NCBI RefSeq assembly: GCF_016950255.1
Contig: NZ_JACGFN010000002.1
Coordinates: forward strand, 248,001 to 312,000
DNA from: Pectobacterium brasiliense
GTDB taxonomy: Bacteria; Pseudomonadota; Gammaproteobacteria; Enterobacterales; Enterobacteriaceae
DNA length: 64,000 nucleotides
Reading direction: 5' to 3'
Made by a program: the position numbers and the translations under genes. A model generated the notes under the pieces. The model did not search any database. It saw nothing but the letters and a program-made list of their open reading frames with translations, and was not told where the DNA came from. Below, in pieces: positions 39,990 through 49,856 of this stretch; position 1 is the first letter of the stretch, and every line of letters begins with the position of its first letter.

Positions 39990-42154
39990 GCGTTTTCTCC
40001 TTCGTCACGGTAGCGTTGGCGTAAGCGCTGCCGGATAGTTTCAGCCAGCGTATTCACGATGAACGTGAAAACAAACAGCGTTAATGCCGTTAAGAACAGC
40101 ACCCGATAATGACCGCTGTTCGTCACCGCTTCCGGCATTTCGATAGCGATATTCGCCGCCAGCGAACGCAGGCCCTGGAGCAGACCTTCATCCATAATCG
40201 GTGTATTGCCCGTCGCCATGAGCACAATCATGGTTTCCCCCACCGCGCGGCCAAAACTCAGCATCAGCGCGGCGAAAATCCCGGCACTGGCGGACGGCAG
40301 CACGACGCACCACAGGGTTTGCCACGCCGTCGCCCCCAGCGCCAGCGATCCCTGACTTAAACGAGCCGGTACGCTGAACAAAGCATCCTCCGCCAGCGAA
40401 AAAATCAGCGGGATCAGCGCGAAGCCAAGAGCAACGCCCGCCACCAGCGTATTGCGTTGCACAAAATCATCACCCAGCCACTGGTACAGCGGCTGCCCCA
40501 GCACCCAGTTCTCCATTCGCGGCGCAAGCCAACAGCCGACCACAAATGTCAGCAAGATCGTGGGAATGAGGAATAGCACGTCCCAGCCCGCAGGGAAACG
40601 CACGCGCCAGCGCGTCGGCAGGCATTCAATCAGCCAGCCGCAGCCGAGCACGGCCAGCATCCATAAAATCGGCATGACCAGAATCGCGGACAGATAGGTC
40701 GCAAAATGCGGGGCCAGCCAAATGGCCGCAATCAAACCGACAACCACCGTCGGCAGCGCGCCCATGATTTCCAGCGTGGGTTTAATCCAGCGTCGCAGCG
40801 TCGGCGACATAAAGCAGGCGGTATAAATCGCCGCGGACAGCGCCAGCGGCGTGGCAAACAGCATGGCGTAAATCGCGGCCTTCATCGTGCCCAGCATCAG
40901 CGGCATCATGCTGAATTTGGCTTGATAGCTGTCATCCGCCGACGTGGATTGCCAGATGTAGGCAGGCTCCGGATAGTTCTCGTACCACAGCTTTTGCCAC
41001 AGCCCGTGCCAGCCAATATCAGGATACGGGTTATCAACCCGATAGCGATGCCAGCCCTGCGCCGTTTCAACCAGCAAAGCTGAACCGCGCGGCGAAAACG
41101 CCAGCGTTTGTGCATGAGCCGGTAATGTCTGCGTCAGCAGCGCATGCGACTGCTTGCTGGCAAACAACGACAACTCACCCTGTGCGCTCAATGTGGCAAA
41201 GACGCGCCGCTGCATTTCCGTTGCCAACAACACCGACTCTCCCACAACGTGCGGAAACTGACGGGTCTCTGTCAGCGTCACGCCCTTTTCACCCGGAACG
41301 TCAAACCATTGGCTAATCCGCCCGTCAGCAGCCTGCACCAGTAGCGATCGTCCACCGGACAACAGCGCCAGATGCAGCGGTTCCGCCAACTGTAACTGAC
41401 GCTCTTCCCGCAGCGTCAGCGCGTTCGCCCCCACCTGCCATAGCGTTAATGTCTTACCGCTGAGCAAATACACCTGCTGCCCGTCGGGTGTCAGCAGCAG
41501 TTGGCTAACCGTACCCGCCGGAAGCGTAATCTGTGCACGTTGCCGCACGCCGTTTTTATCAATATCGGCAATAATCAAGGCATTTTCCTGCCCGATCGCC
41601 GCCACAACGACCTGCTTTTCACCCACTGCCGCCACTGCCAGATAACGCAGCGGCTGCGCAGGTAAACCCAGCGAATACGCCTGCTCACCCAGCGGATAAT
41701 CCCAGACAGGAGAACGGTTTTCCGTACGCGATAACACAGGCTGAACGAAAACCAAACGGCCATCAGGCTGACTCAGGGCATAAACCTGTCGCTCACCCTG
41801 ACTCTGCGCCAGTAGGCTCAACGCGGGAACCAGTTGAATACGCGACATGGGCTGGTTTTCCGCAAACGAGATAAACTCGCCATAGCCCTGACTGTCGATG
41901 CGAAACCCGATTTGCCCGTTGTCGCTAAGCCCCAGCGCCAGCGACGGTTCTGCACCCTGGCGTGGCACCGTTTTTTGGCCATTAACGGTGGGCGAAAGAA
42001 ACAGTGGCGTCACCACATACAGGAGATAGAAGAAGATTAACAACAGCATAGCCAGCACCAGCAGCCCACTGCCCGCAACAATGCGGTGAACCAAGCGATC
42101 GATCCACGCTCGCCGACGATCCCGATACTGTGATGTGTTGCCTGTGTTTACCAT
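39986..42154 (-). CDS. pstC: PstC-like phosphate permease with large periplasmic insert (722 aa)
   Basis: After an N-terminal span (about 28-52) there is a periplasmic region of about 360 residues with repeated short beta segments (LLLTPDGQQVYLLSGKTLTLWQV type), resembling a beta-propeller. A PstC permease domain follows (about 425-715), with MGALPTVVVGLIAAIW and the EAA loop RLSQGSLALGATAWQTLWCVVLP. Ordinary PstC is about 320 aa. It is the first gene of pstCAB, divergent from ppk, which suggests coupling of phosphate import with polyphosphate storage. Confidence 0.9.
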   Translation of the reverse strand: MVNTGNTSQYRDRRRAWIDRLVHRIVAGSGLLVLAMLLLIFFYLLYVVTPLFLSPTVNGQKTVPRQGAEPSLALGLSDNGQIGFRIDSQGYGEFISFAENQPMSRIQLVPALSLLAQSQGERQVYALSQPDGRLVFVQPVLSRTENRSPVWDYPLGEQAYSLGLPAQPLRYLAVAAVGEKQVVVAAIGQENALIIADIDKNGVRQRAQITLPAGTVSQLLLTPDGQQVYLLSGKTLTLWQVGANALTLREERQLQLAEPLHLALLSGGRSLLVQAADGRISQWFDVPGEKGVTLTETRQFPHVVGESVLLATEMQRRVFATLSAQGELSLFASKQSHALLTQTLPAHAQTLAFSPRGSALLVETAQGWHRYRVDNPYPDIGWHGLWQKLWYENYPEPAYIWQSTSADDSYQAKFSMMPLMLGTMKAAIYAMLFATPLALSAAIYTACFMSPTLRRWIKPTLEIMGALPTVVVGLIAAIWLAPHFATYLSAILVMPILWMLAVLGCGWLIECLPTRWRVRFPAGWDVLFLIPTILLTFVVGCWLAPRMENWVLGQPLYQWLGDDFVQRNTLVAGVALGFALIPLIFSLAEDALFSVPARLSQGSLALGATAWQTLWCVVLPSASAGIFAALMLSFGRAVGETMIVLMATGNTPIMDEGLLQGLRSLAANIAIEMPEAVTNSGHYRVLFLTALTLFVFTFIVNTLAETIRQRLRQRYRDEGENA

Positions 42155-42371
42155 TATTCTCGCCGTTAGAGTGAAGCCGCCAGAGTCGTGTTGCTAACGT
42201 ATTGCGGGTAGCATATGTTGCCTTTACGCCCATAATATGACAATGGTAAGTCTGTCTATGAATTAGATTTTATCGTCATCAACACGCCATAATGTTGTTG
42301 TACCCTATCTCCACAACGGAAGGGTATGAATATTGGATGAACCTTCAGTACATGAGTTGAGCGGAGTGACA

Positions 42372-44444
42372 ATGGGTCAGGACAAACTCTATATAGAGAA
42401 AGAATTAAGTTGGTTATCCTTTAATGAACGAGTACTTCAGGAAGCAGCAGATAAAAGCAATCCGTTAATCGAACGTATGCGCTTTCTGGGCATTTACTCC
42501 AGCAACCTTGATGAATTTTATAAAGTCCGTTTTGCCGATTTGAAAAGACGTATTCTGATTAACGAAGAGCAAGGTCTGGACGGCAATCTGCGACACCTTT
42601 TAGGCAAAATTCAGGCACGTGTTCTCAAAACCGATCAAATCTTCGATAGCCTGTACAACGAACTGCTGCTGGAGATGGCGCGTAACCAGATTTTTCTGGT
42701 CAACGAACGTCAGGTTTCCCCGAATCAGCAAGAGTGGCTGAGAGATTACTTCCGACAACATCTGCGCCCACACATCACGCCAATACTGATCTTTAACGAA
42801 ACCGATCTGGTGGAGTTCCTGAAGGATAACTATACCTATCTTGCCGTCGAGATTATTCGTGGCGATGAGATCAGCTACGCGCTGCTGGAAATTCCTTCGG
42901 ATAAAATACCGCGCTTCGTCAACCTGCCAGCGGAAGCACCGCGCCGTCGTAAGACCATGATCCTCATCGATAACATTCTTCGTTACTGTCTGGATGATAT
43001 CTTCAAGGGCTTCTTTGATTATGATGCGCTGAACGCGTATTCCATGAAGATGACGCGCGATGCAGAATACGATCTGGTGACGGAAATGGAATCCAGCCTG
43101 CTGGAGCTGATGTCTTCCAGCCTGAAGCAGCGCCTGACCGCCGAACCGGTACGCTTCGTCTATCAGCGCGACATGCCGGACGCGATGGTCGCCATGCTGC
43201 TTGATAAACTGGGTATCTCTTCCTATGACTCCGTCATACCCGGCGGACGTTACCATAATTTCAAAGACTTTATTTCGTTCCCGAACGTCGGACGCGCCAA
43301 TCTGGTCAACAAACCGTTGCCCCGCCTGCGGCACACCGGATTCAACAATTTTCGCAATGGGTTCGATGCAATCCGTGAGCGCGATGTGCTGCTCTATTAC
43401 CCGTACCACACCTTCGAGCACGTATTGGAACTGCTGCGACAAGCCTCTTTCGACCCTAACGTGCTGTCCATCAAAATCAATATTTACCGCGTCGCCAAAG
43501 ACTCGCGCATCATTAATTCGATGATCCATGCGGCACACAACGGCAAGAAAGTGACGGTCGTGGTCGAGCTACAGGCGCGCTTCGACGAAGAGGCGAATAT
43601 CCACTGGGCCAAACGCCTGACGGAAGCCGGTGTACACGTTATTTTCTCAGTGCCAGGGCTGAAGATTCACGCCAAACTGTTCCTGATTTCCCGCCGCGAA
43701 GGGGAAAACATCGTGCGTTACGCGCACATCGGCACCGGTAACTTCAACGAAAAAACCGCCCGTTTGTATACCGACTATTCGTTGCTGACCGCCGACGAAC
43801 GCATTACCAACGAAGTCCGTCGCGTCTTCAACTTCATTGAAAACCCCTACCGCCCGGTCAGCTTCGAGCACCTGCTGGTGTCACCGCAAAACTCCCGCGA
43901 CAAGCTTTATCAATTGATCGATACCGAGATCGAAAATGCGCTGGCGAATCGTGATGCAGGCATTACGCTTAAGGTAAATAATCTGGTGGATAAGGGGCTG
44001 GCAGAAAAGCTGTATCAGGCTTCCTCTGCGGGCGTAAAAATCAATCTACTGGTACGTGGCATGTGTTCACTTATCCCTAATTTACCGGGGATCAGTGAAA
44101 ATATTCAGGTCATCAGTATTCTTGACCGCTATCTGGAACACGATCGGGTGTATGTCTTCAACAACGGCGGGGACAAGAAAGTCTACCTCTCTTCCGCAGA
44201 CTGGATGACACGCAACATTGATTATCGCATTGAAGTCGCAGTGGAAATCCTGGATCCCATTTTGAAAAACCGCGTGCTGGAAACGCTGGATATTCTGTTC
44301 AGCGATACGGTGAAAGCCCGTGTCATTGATAAAGAGTCGAGCAACCGCTATGTCTCACGCGGCAACAAGCGTAAAGTACGCGCGCAAAATGCCATTTACG
44401 ACTACATCAAGGCGTTGGAGCAACCTGGAGATAAGCCTGAATAA
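42372..44444 (+). CDS. ppk: Polyphosphate kinase (690 aa)
   Basis: Polymerises ATP gamma-phosphate into polyphosphate at the inner membrane. The start [25 protein letters not shown] matches E. coli Ppk and has GGAGTG upstream; a start 39 bases earlier is rejected. The autophosphorylated histidine lies in [12 protein letters not shown]; the second catalytic region is [27 protein letters not shown]. ppx begins at the last base of the stop (TAATG). Confidence 0.96.
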   Translation: MGQDKLYIEKELSWLSFNERVLQEAADKSNPLIERMRFLGIYSSNLDEFYKVRFADLKRRILINEEQGLDGNLRHLLGKIQARVLKTDQIFDSLYNELLLEMARNQIFLVNERQVSPNQQEWLRDYFRQHLRPHITPILIFNETDLVEFLKDNYTYLAVEIIRGDEISYALLEIPSDKIPRFVNLPAEAPRRRKTMILIDNILRYCLDDIFKGFFDYDALNAYSMKMTRDAEYDLVTEMESSLLELMSSSLKQRLTAEPVRFVYQRDMPDAMVAMLLDKLGISSYDSVIPGGRYHNFKDFISFPNVGRANLVNKPLPRLRHTGFNNFRNGFDAIRERDVLLYYPYHTFEHVLELLRQASFDPNVLSIKINIYRVAKDSRIINSMIHAAHNGKKVTVVVELQARFDEEANIHWAKRLTEAGVHVIFSVPGLKIHAKLFLISRREGENIVRYAHIGTGNFNEKTARLYTDYSLLTADERITNEVRRVFNFIENPYRPVSFEHLLVSPQNSRDKLYQLIDTEIENALANRDAGITLKVNNLVDKGLAEKLYQASSAGVKINLLVRGMCSLIPNLPGISENIQVISILDRYLEHDRVYVFNNGGDKKVYLSSADWMTRNIDYRIEVAVEILDPILKNRVLETLDILFSDTVKARVIDKESSNRYVSRGNKRKVRAQNAIYDYIKALEQPGDKPE

Positions 44445-45979
44445 TGCCGTTAACGAACAATGAAAAAACCGAGATAAAGCCGCAAGAGTTTGCAGCTATC
44501 GACCTGGGCTCCAATAGTTTTCATATGGTGATCGCACGCGTGGTAAACGGTGCGCTTCAGGTATTGGGACGTTTAAAACAGCGGGTACATTTGGCCGATG
44601 GGCTGGACAGCAAAAATGTGCTCAGCGAAGAAGCCATTCAGCGCGGCCTGAGCTGTCTGGCGCTGTTTGCTGAACGCCTGCAAGGCTTTCCGGCAATGAA
44701 CGTGTCTATCGTCGGCACGCACGCGCTGCGTCAGGCGGTCAACGCGCAGGAGTTTCTGCGCCGCGCGGCGGATATCATTCCCTATCCGATAGAGATCATT
44801 TCCGGCCATGAAGAAGCTCGTCTGATTTTTATGGGCGTGGAGCATACGCAGCCGGAAAAAGGCCGCAAGCTGGTCATCGATATCGGCGGCGGTTCTACAG
44901 AGCTGGTTATCGGTGAAGATTTCGAACCGATGCTGGTGGAAAGCCGTCGAATGGGGTGCGTCAGCTTCGCACAGCAGTTTTTCCCGAATGGTGAAATCAG
45001 CGAAGCCAACTTCAAGCGCGCCCGACTAGCCGCGGCACAAAAGCTGGAGACGCTGTCCTGGGAATACCGCATATACGGCTGGAAATTCGCCCTCGGCGCG
45101 TCTGGAACGATCAAAGCCACGCACGAAATTCTGGTGGAGATGGGAGAGAAAGACGGCCTGATTACTCCCGAGCGGCTAGAAATGCTACGCACACAGATCT
45201 TGCAGTTTAAGCACTTCAAAGCGCTGAGCCTGCCGGGCCTGTCCGAAGATCGTCAGTCGGTGCTGGTGCCCGGTCTGGCTATTCTGTGTGGTATTTTCGA
45301 TGCGCTGGCAATCAAAGAGCTACGCCTGTCCGATGGCGCGCTGCGTGAAGGTGTGCTGTACGAAATGGAAGGGCGTTTCCGCCATCAGGATATTCGTATC
45401 CGTACCGCGCAGAGCCTGGCGACCCATTACAATATCGACCGTGAGCAGGCGCGACGCGTGCGGGAAACCACGCAGCAGCTTTATGCACAATGGGCAGAGC
45501 AAAATCCTAATCTGGTTCATCCACAGCTTGAAGCTATTTTGAACTGGGCCTCCATGCTGCATGAAGTTGGATTGGGTATTAACCATAGTGGCATGCACCG
45601 CCATTCTGCCTACATTTTGCAAAACACTAACCTGCCCGGCTTCAATCAGGAACAGCAGCTTGTGCTGTCCATGATCGTGCGATTGCACCGTAAAGCGATC
45701 AAGCTGGAAGAATTGCCGCGGTTGAATCTGTTCAAAAAGAAACAGTATTTGCCCATGGTGCAGCTTTTGCGCCTTGCCACGCTGTTGAATAACCAGCGTC
45801 AGGCAACGACAACGCCGGAATCGTTACGGTTGCATACCGATGATAACTACTGGACGCTGACGTTCCCACGCGACTTCTTTACCAATAACACGCTGGTACA
45901 GCTGGATTTGGAACGGGAACAGGAATACTGGCAGGACGTCACTGGCTGGAAGCTGATGATTGAGGAAGAAAAAGCCTGA
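44444..45979 (+). CDS. ppx: Exopolyphosphatase (511 aa)
   Basis: Hydrolyses polyphosphate from the ends (also pppGpp in related enzymes). The ASKHA fold is seen as [40 protein letters not shown] and [13 protein letters not shown]; an HD-type C-terminal domain follows ([20 protein letters not shown]). Length matches E. coli Ppx (513). Co-translated with ppk by a one-base overlap. Confidence 0.96.
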   Translation: MPLTNNEKTEIKPQEFAAIDLGSNSFHMVIARVVNGALQVLGRLKQRVHLADGLDSKNVLSEEAIQRGLSCLALFAERLQGFPAMNVSIVGTHALRQAVNAQEFLRRAADIIPYPIEIISGHEEARLIFMGVEHTQPEKGRKLVIDIGGGSTELVIGEDFEPMLVESRRMGCVSFAQQFFPNGEISEANFKRARLAAAQKLETLSWEYRIYGWKFALGASGTIKATHEILVEMGEKDGLITPERLEMLRTQILQFKHFKALSLPGLSEDRQSVLVPGLAILCGIFDALAIKELRLSDGALREGVLYEMEGRFRHQDIRIRTAQSLATHYNIDREQARRVRETTQQLYAQWAEQNPNLVHPQLEAILNWASMLHEVGLGINHSGMHRHSAYILQNTNLPGFNQEQQLVLSMIVRLHRKAIKLEELPRLNLFKKKQYLPMVQLLRLATLLNNQRQATTTPESLRLHTDDNYWTLTFPRDFFTNNTLVQLDLEREQEYWQDVTGWKLMIEEEKA

Positions 45980-46074
45980 TTGATGAAAACGTTACGTGGA
46001 AACCCGAGCCTACGCCGAACAGTGCCGTGGCGCAAAATTGTGCAACCGAGCTGGCTGGTGAAGCCCGGTTAACG

Positions 46075-46101
46075 TAAAGTTTACAGGGATGGGGCCGATA
46101 C
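46075..46101 (+). promoter_or_regulatory. Flagellar sigma-28 (FliA) promoter
   Basis: TAAAGTTT, an 11-base spacer and GCCGATAC match the FliA consensus TAAAGTTT-N11-GCCGATAA at 15 of 16 positions. It lies 110 bases before the YjfB-family gene and points at it. Confidence 0.85.
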
Positions 46102-46210
46102 CCAAATGATGGCTGGCGAGAATTTTCGCCAACATCATGCAACCTTGGCGGAAAGGTGCGCTTCCTTTCCATACCGGATATCAATCCAACTCAGTATTAA
46201 GGAGAGTGAA

Positions 46211-46399
46211 ATGGATGTATCACAGATTGCATCACTCGCGACCGACCTCAGCAACATGCGTACCAGCAGTGAGGCCAGCGCGCTTGTGCTGAAAAAAGCG
46301 CTCGATAGCCAAGAGGCTGTTGCTTTAGGTATTTTGCAGGCATTACCACCTCTGCCAGCAAACCCGGCGATTGGGCGTAACGTCAATACCACGGCGTAA
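46211..46399 (+). CDS. YjfB-family small putative motility protein (62 aa)
   Basis: The product starts MDVSQIASLATDLSNMRTSSEASALVLKKALDSQ, the pattern of the small YjfB family found with flagellar genes; it has no membrane span. GGAG 6-7 bases before ATG 46211 decides the start over an open frame from 46106. The sigma-28 promoter upstream makes it a class 3 flagellar gene located outside the flagellar clusters. The exact role is unknown. Confidence 0.82.
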   Translation: MDVSQIASLATDLSNMRTSSEASALVLKKALDSQEAVALGILQALPPLPANPAIGRNVNTTA

Positions 46400-46414
46400 T
46401 TCCTTGCACCACAC

Positions 46415-46450
46415 AACCCGCTTATTCATTTTTGTTTGAGCGGGTTTTTT
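46415..46450 (+). terminator. Terminator of the YjfB-family gene
   Basis: AACCCGCT pairs with AGCGGGTT around an AT-rich loop of 16 bases and is followed by TTTT. Confidence 0.75.
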
Positions 46451-46628
46451 GGTGACCTCTTTCATCCCCCTGATTCTTCTTCCTTCACACTCCCCTTCAT
46501 ACTTATACCGAACGTGCGAAAACCGAAATCGGTCATCATCTTTTTCACATCGGCAGATTGACCTCGTCTACCGCTTGTGCCTAAATAAACAACAGCGAAT
46601 GTTCGCTTTCACAGAGGATTAACTGGTA

Positions 46629-46844
46629 ATGTCCACGCTTACCCATAAACGACGATTATCGATACGCCCGCGACGAAGTGGCTCTCGGATCGCCCGTGCC
46701 GTTTTACTCATCAGCTTCATTATTCTTTTAGGCCGCTTTGCTTACTCCACCATCACCGCGTTTGGTCATCACCAAGACAAACAGCAACAGCGTGCTGAAC
46801 AATTACTGCTTCCTGCCAACGTACTCGTCAATCAGAAAGAGTAG
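46629..46844 (+). CDS. yfgG: YfgG-like (DUF2633) small membrane protein (71 aa)
   Basis: The basic N-terminus (HKRRLSIRPRRSGSRIAR) is followed by one membrane span (AVLLISFIILLGRFAYSTI) and a Gln-rich tail. The pattern RxxRxVLLISFIxxxGRFxYS and the position downstream of ppx match E. coli YfgG. Function is not well defined; a metal-stress role has been proposed for YfgG. Confidence 0.8.
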   Translation: MSTLTHKRRLSIRPRRSGSRIARAVLLISFIILLGRFAYSTITAFGHHQDKQQQRAEQLLLPANVLVNQKE

Positions 46845-46964
46845 CGCTTAACCAACCTGTTTCTTATCTTCTATTTTTCTTCATCAGGCATGCTGCCTTC
46901 GTATTTTCGTGCCCGTCATTTATCCCCGCACCCACTACCTATTCAGGTGATGCCGTACCAACAA

Positions 46965-46985
46965 AAAAACGTCGGGAACGTTTTT
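46965..46985 (+). terminator. Terminator of yfgG
   Basis: AAAAACGT pairs with ACGTTTTT around CGGGA, ending in five T residues. It lies 120 bases after the yfgG stop. Confidence 0.6.
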
Positions 46986-47034
46986 CAACGTTGCGTAGCA
47001 ACGGCCCGAAGGGTGACGGATGAGGATATCCGTC

Positions 47035-47042
47035 ATAAAAAA
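47035..47042 (-). other. Candidate attachment site of the conjugative element
   Basis: On the minus strand TTTTTTAT fits the 8-bp TTTTTYRT core reported for Tn4371-type integrases. It lies exactly where host-like sequence gives way to GC-rich DNA. TTTTTCAA at 46981-46988 is a second, poorer candidate. The other end and the integrase are outside the window. Confidence 0.35.
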
Positions 47043-47329
47043 TGTCCAGTGTCAAGCCTTTCGTGGAAACACGGCGGGCTTGAAACCATATGCGGGGCAA
47101 TAGGTTAGCTCTGTTTCGTGCCGCTTGCCGTGGAGGCGGCGTTGTGGGCTGGGAGCCACATAGGAGCCTTGAGAAAGCAAGCCGGGTCGCGCTGTGGCGG
47201 CGACGATTGCCAAGGGATGGCGGGCTTGTTCGGCCATCATAGTCCAATCGTTCGCGGCACCCCAGAACGAGGAACGCGCAGCGTTCGGCTGCGCGTTCAA
47301 GGGGTGGCCTGCTTGGTTACTGCGGATCA

Positions 47330-47575
47330 TCAGCTTGGTTTTGGTGGCGCGACCTTACCCGCACTACCCTTCCTGAATCCTCTATCCCCAGCGATGAACG
47401 CCTCCAGCATGTGCGGGATCAGCGTCGTGGCATCGACCGCCTCGCCATACGCCTGCGCGTGCAGCGCGGCGTAGCGGTCGAGGTCTGCTTTCAAGCTGGC
47501 CGGGCAGGCAAAGGTCAGCTTCATGCTCTCGGTCTTGGGCAGCGGCCCCAGCCGCAGTTTCTTGGTCGTGCTCAT
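47330..47575 (-). CDS. DUF2274 protein following trbI (81 aa)
   Basis: Small soluble protein with the segment MKLTFACPASLKADLDRYAALHAQAYG, resembling a ribbon-helix-helix-like fold. It is the gene regularly found after trbI in this element type. It overlaps trbI by 4 nt. Function unknown. It is the outermost gene on this side of the element. Confidence 0.85.
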   Translation of the reverse strand: MSTTKKLRLGPLPKTESMKLTFACPASLKADLDRYAALHAQAYGEAVDATTLIPHMLEAFIAGDRGFRKGSAGKVAPPKPS

Positions 47576-48849
47576 CGTGAAGTCCCCTTGTTGAAGAACA
47601 GCGGCTGATAAGGCCGCAACACCAAATCACGGTTCACGATGATGCGCACCGGCAAGCCGGGGCGGCTGGTCAGCGTGGGCTGGGTGTTGAGGTTGCGCCG
47701 GGTCACTTCCTGGCCGACCTGGTTCACGGTGTCCTGCAGGCTGTCGCGCCCGGCGATGATGACGCGATCACCATCCTGGCGGTTCTCGGGTGCGGCCAGT
47801 TCAGCTCCTACACCCAGCAGCGTTGTCAGCACCGCACCGGCAAAGATCCGACCCCAATGCCAGTCCACGTCGTCTTCCAGACCGGCATAGCCTGCGGGGT
47901 TGGTGCCGATCAGGTTGTCGAGCGTGAGCGATGACGTGTCGGGCAGGATGATGCGGTTCCACACCACCTGCACGCGGCTCTGGCCGTAGCTGACCTGGCT
48001 GTTGTACTTGCCCAGGATGCGAGATCCCTGCGGGATCAGCAGGAACTTGCCAGTGGCCGTGTCATAGATCGGCTCCGTCACCGTGGCGATCACGTCGCCC
48101 GGCAGGTCGGACTTGATGCCCGTGACCAGTGCCCCGGCAATGACCGTTCCGGCCATCACCTGATACGGCGAGGTGGGCATTTGCAGGTTGCCGGAGTTAC
48201 GGGTTTCCGCAGAGCTGCCAGTCAGGAACGCCTCTTTCTGGTCTTGCCGGTTCTGCACGGCAGTCGGATCAGCAGGCTGGGCCGCCGTCGAGGCTGGGCC
48301 AGCGGCCGGCGGATCGAAAGCGGCATTGGCGGCGAAGCCAGGCGCGGCAGTGACCTGCGACTGCGCCACGGGTGCTGCTTGCGGGGAACCAGTGCGGAAG
48401 AACACCGATGAAGCTGCCGCCGCTTCTGCTTCCTTGCGCAGCGCATCGTTAGGGTCGTAACCCGGCGCGGCATAGGTGGCGGCGACAGGCTGCTGCGAGT
48501 TCACGATGGCCGGGCCAAGATCGCCCGGCAGCGGTGGCCCCAGTTCCGGCACGTCAGGCGGCAGCGCTGGCAGCTTGGAGTAATCCGTTGGCAGCGCGTC
48601 CAGCCCTTCCGAGCGCGACACACGATCCACGTTGTACAGCTCCGAGGATTCGCCCGCGCCGCGCTGCTGCGGTTGCAGAGACCAGATCAGCGCGCCCATC
48701 ACGCCAACCGACAGGCCGCCGGCGAGGATGGCCAGCGTGCGTCGGTTCAGGCGCGTGACCGGGCGCGGTTGGGCGCGCAGCGCCACCGCCTCGGGTGCCA
48801 CCTTGTCCGCCTGCGGCGCGGCAAGGTCGGGGGTATCGTCCTGGCTCAT
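47572..48849 (-). CDS. trbI: TrbI, VirB10-like transfer channel protein (425 aa)
   Basis: VirB10-type protein spanning the envelope: cytoplasmic N-terminus, one membrane span (about 38-60), a proline-rich periplasmic stretch, and a C-terminal beta-barrel domain (about 220-420) with GTVIAGALVTGIKSDLPG and LIPQGSRILGKYNS. It couples inner-membrane energy to the outer-membrane pore. It lies 2 bases after trbG. Confidence 0.92.
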   Translation of the reverse strand: MSQDDTPDLAAPQADKVAPEAVALRAQPRPVTRLNRRTLAILAGGLSVGVMGALIWSLQPQQRGAGESSELYNVDRVSRSEGLDALPTDYSKLPALPPDVPELGPPLPGDLGPAIVNSQQPVAATYAAPGYDPNDALRKEAEAAAASSVFFRTGSPQAAPVAQSQVTAAPGFAANAAFDPPAAGPASTAAQPADPTAVQNRQDQKEAFLTGSSAETRNSGNLQMPTSPYQVMAGTVIAGALVTGIKSDLPGDVIATVTEPIYDTATGKFLLIPQGSRILGKYNSQVSYGQSRVQVVWNRIILPDTSSLTLDNLIGTNPAGYAGLEDDVDWHWGRIFAGAVLTTLLGVGAELAAPENRQDGDRVIIAGRDSLQDTVNQVGQEVTRRNLNTQPTLTSRPGLPVRIIVNRDLVLRPYQPLFFNKGTSR

Positions 48850-48851
48850 GC

Positions 48852-49856
48852 TCAGTTCCTCCCGGCGATGCCATGCGTGCGCTCGATGCGCACCACATCG
48901 CCCTTGTCGGCTCCCAGGCGCAGTTCTGCCGCACCGAACAGGCGATCAACGATGTAGTACGGTGAGCGGAAGCGATAGTTCACCAGTTGCCCGTCGCCCT
49001 GCGCACCGATGACGAACAGCGGCGGCAGCTCGCCCTGAGCGATGCCTGCCGGGAACTGGATATACACCTTCTCGCCATCATCGAAAGCCCGCAGCGGCTT
49101 CCATGATGGATTGCTGCCGCTGATCGCATAGCGAAACCGGATGTTCTCCAGCGACAGGCCCGCATCGACCGGCGCGGCAGCGCTGGCAGCCTGTGCCTGT
49201 CGCTGCAAGGCCAGCATCCGATCCTTGGGGTAATCCCAGGACACCGACGCCATCCATGCCTTGTCGGTCGAAGTCAGTTCCAGCAGATAGGTGCGGCGGC
49301 TGGTGGTGATGACCAGATTGGTCTTCAACCCGGAACGGATAGGCTTGACCAGCACATTGACGCGCAGATCGGCCCCGCTGCCGCTGGAGGTGTCGCCCAC
49401 GATCCAGCGCACGGTATCGCCCGCAGCGACCGTCACCAGTTCCTCGCCGGGCTGGAGCGCGATCACTGTCACGCGGCCAACCGACGCATAGACCTGGTAC
49501 AGCGCGCCATCGGTGAACGGCCAGACCTGGATCGCATTGACGTAGCCCTCTCGGGTCGGCGCAATGCGCGCCTCGGCATTGGCGCGGGAGACGCGCACCT
49601 TCTCGTCGGCAGGCTCCGGTACCACCGGGGCCGCATCAACGTCCGGCAGTGGCTTCAACTGTGCGGGCAGCGCCAAGGGCTCGGGCACGGCCACCACTTC
49701 GATGGGTTTGGGCGGCTCGGGCAATGGCTGCGCCTGAACCGGCTCATCGAGCGAGATCACCGGCGGCGGTTTGCCCTGCGTGGCGCAGCCTGCAAACAGA
49801 ACAGTCGATGCCAGCAGGATCACCGGCAATGCGGTTTTACGGAAATGTGCATTCAT
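48852..49856 (-). CDS. trbG: TrbG, VirB9-like transfer protein (334 aa)
   Basis: VirB9-type component of the outer-membrane core. A lipoprotein-like signal (LLASTVLFAGCATQ, lipobox FAGC) is followed by a proline-rich stretch and the VirB9/CagX beta domains (VYASVGRVTVIALQPGEE; the C-terminal VDRLFGAAELRLG). It overlaps trbF by 4 nt. Confidence 0.92.
   Translation of the reverse strand: MNAHFRKTALPVILLASTVLFAGCATQGKPPPVISLDEPVQAQPLPEPPKPIEVVAVPEPLALPAQLKPLPDVDAAPVVPEPADEKVRVSRANAEARIAPTREGYVNAIQVWPFTDGALYQVYASVGRVTVIALQPGEELVTVAAGDTVRWIVGDTSSGSGADLRVNVLVKPIRSGLKTNLVITTSRRTYLLELTSTDKAWMASVSWDYPKDRMLALQRQAQAASAAAPVDAGLSLENIRFRYAISGSNPSWKPLRAFDDGEKVYIQFPAGIAQGELPPLFVIGAQGDGQLVNYRFRSPYYIVDRLFGAAELRLGADKGDVVRIERTHGIAGRN

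Larger units (their letters stand above)
46845..47329. other. Junction region between host chromosome and the conjugative element
   Basis: No gene is supported. The left part is host-like and carries the yfgG terminator, a hairpin CGTTGC-GTA-GCAACG (46989-47003) and a dyad TGACGGAT...ATCCGTCA (47015-47035). From about 47043 the GC content rises sharply and the sequence is non-coding up to the DUF2274 stop at 47330. Confidence 0.55.

Noticed and set aside
39986..42154. Frameshift or gene fusion as explanation for the long PstC and PstA
   Set aside because: Both frames are uninterrupted, overlap neatly and have coherent domain order; the long form looks native.
42171..42330. Pho box in the pstC-ppk gap
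   Set aside because: CTGTC-like and TGTCATA-like words are present, but no 18-bp pair fits the consensus on either strand well enough.
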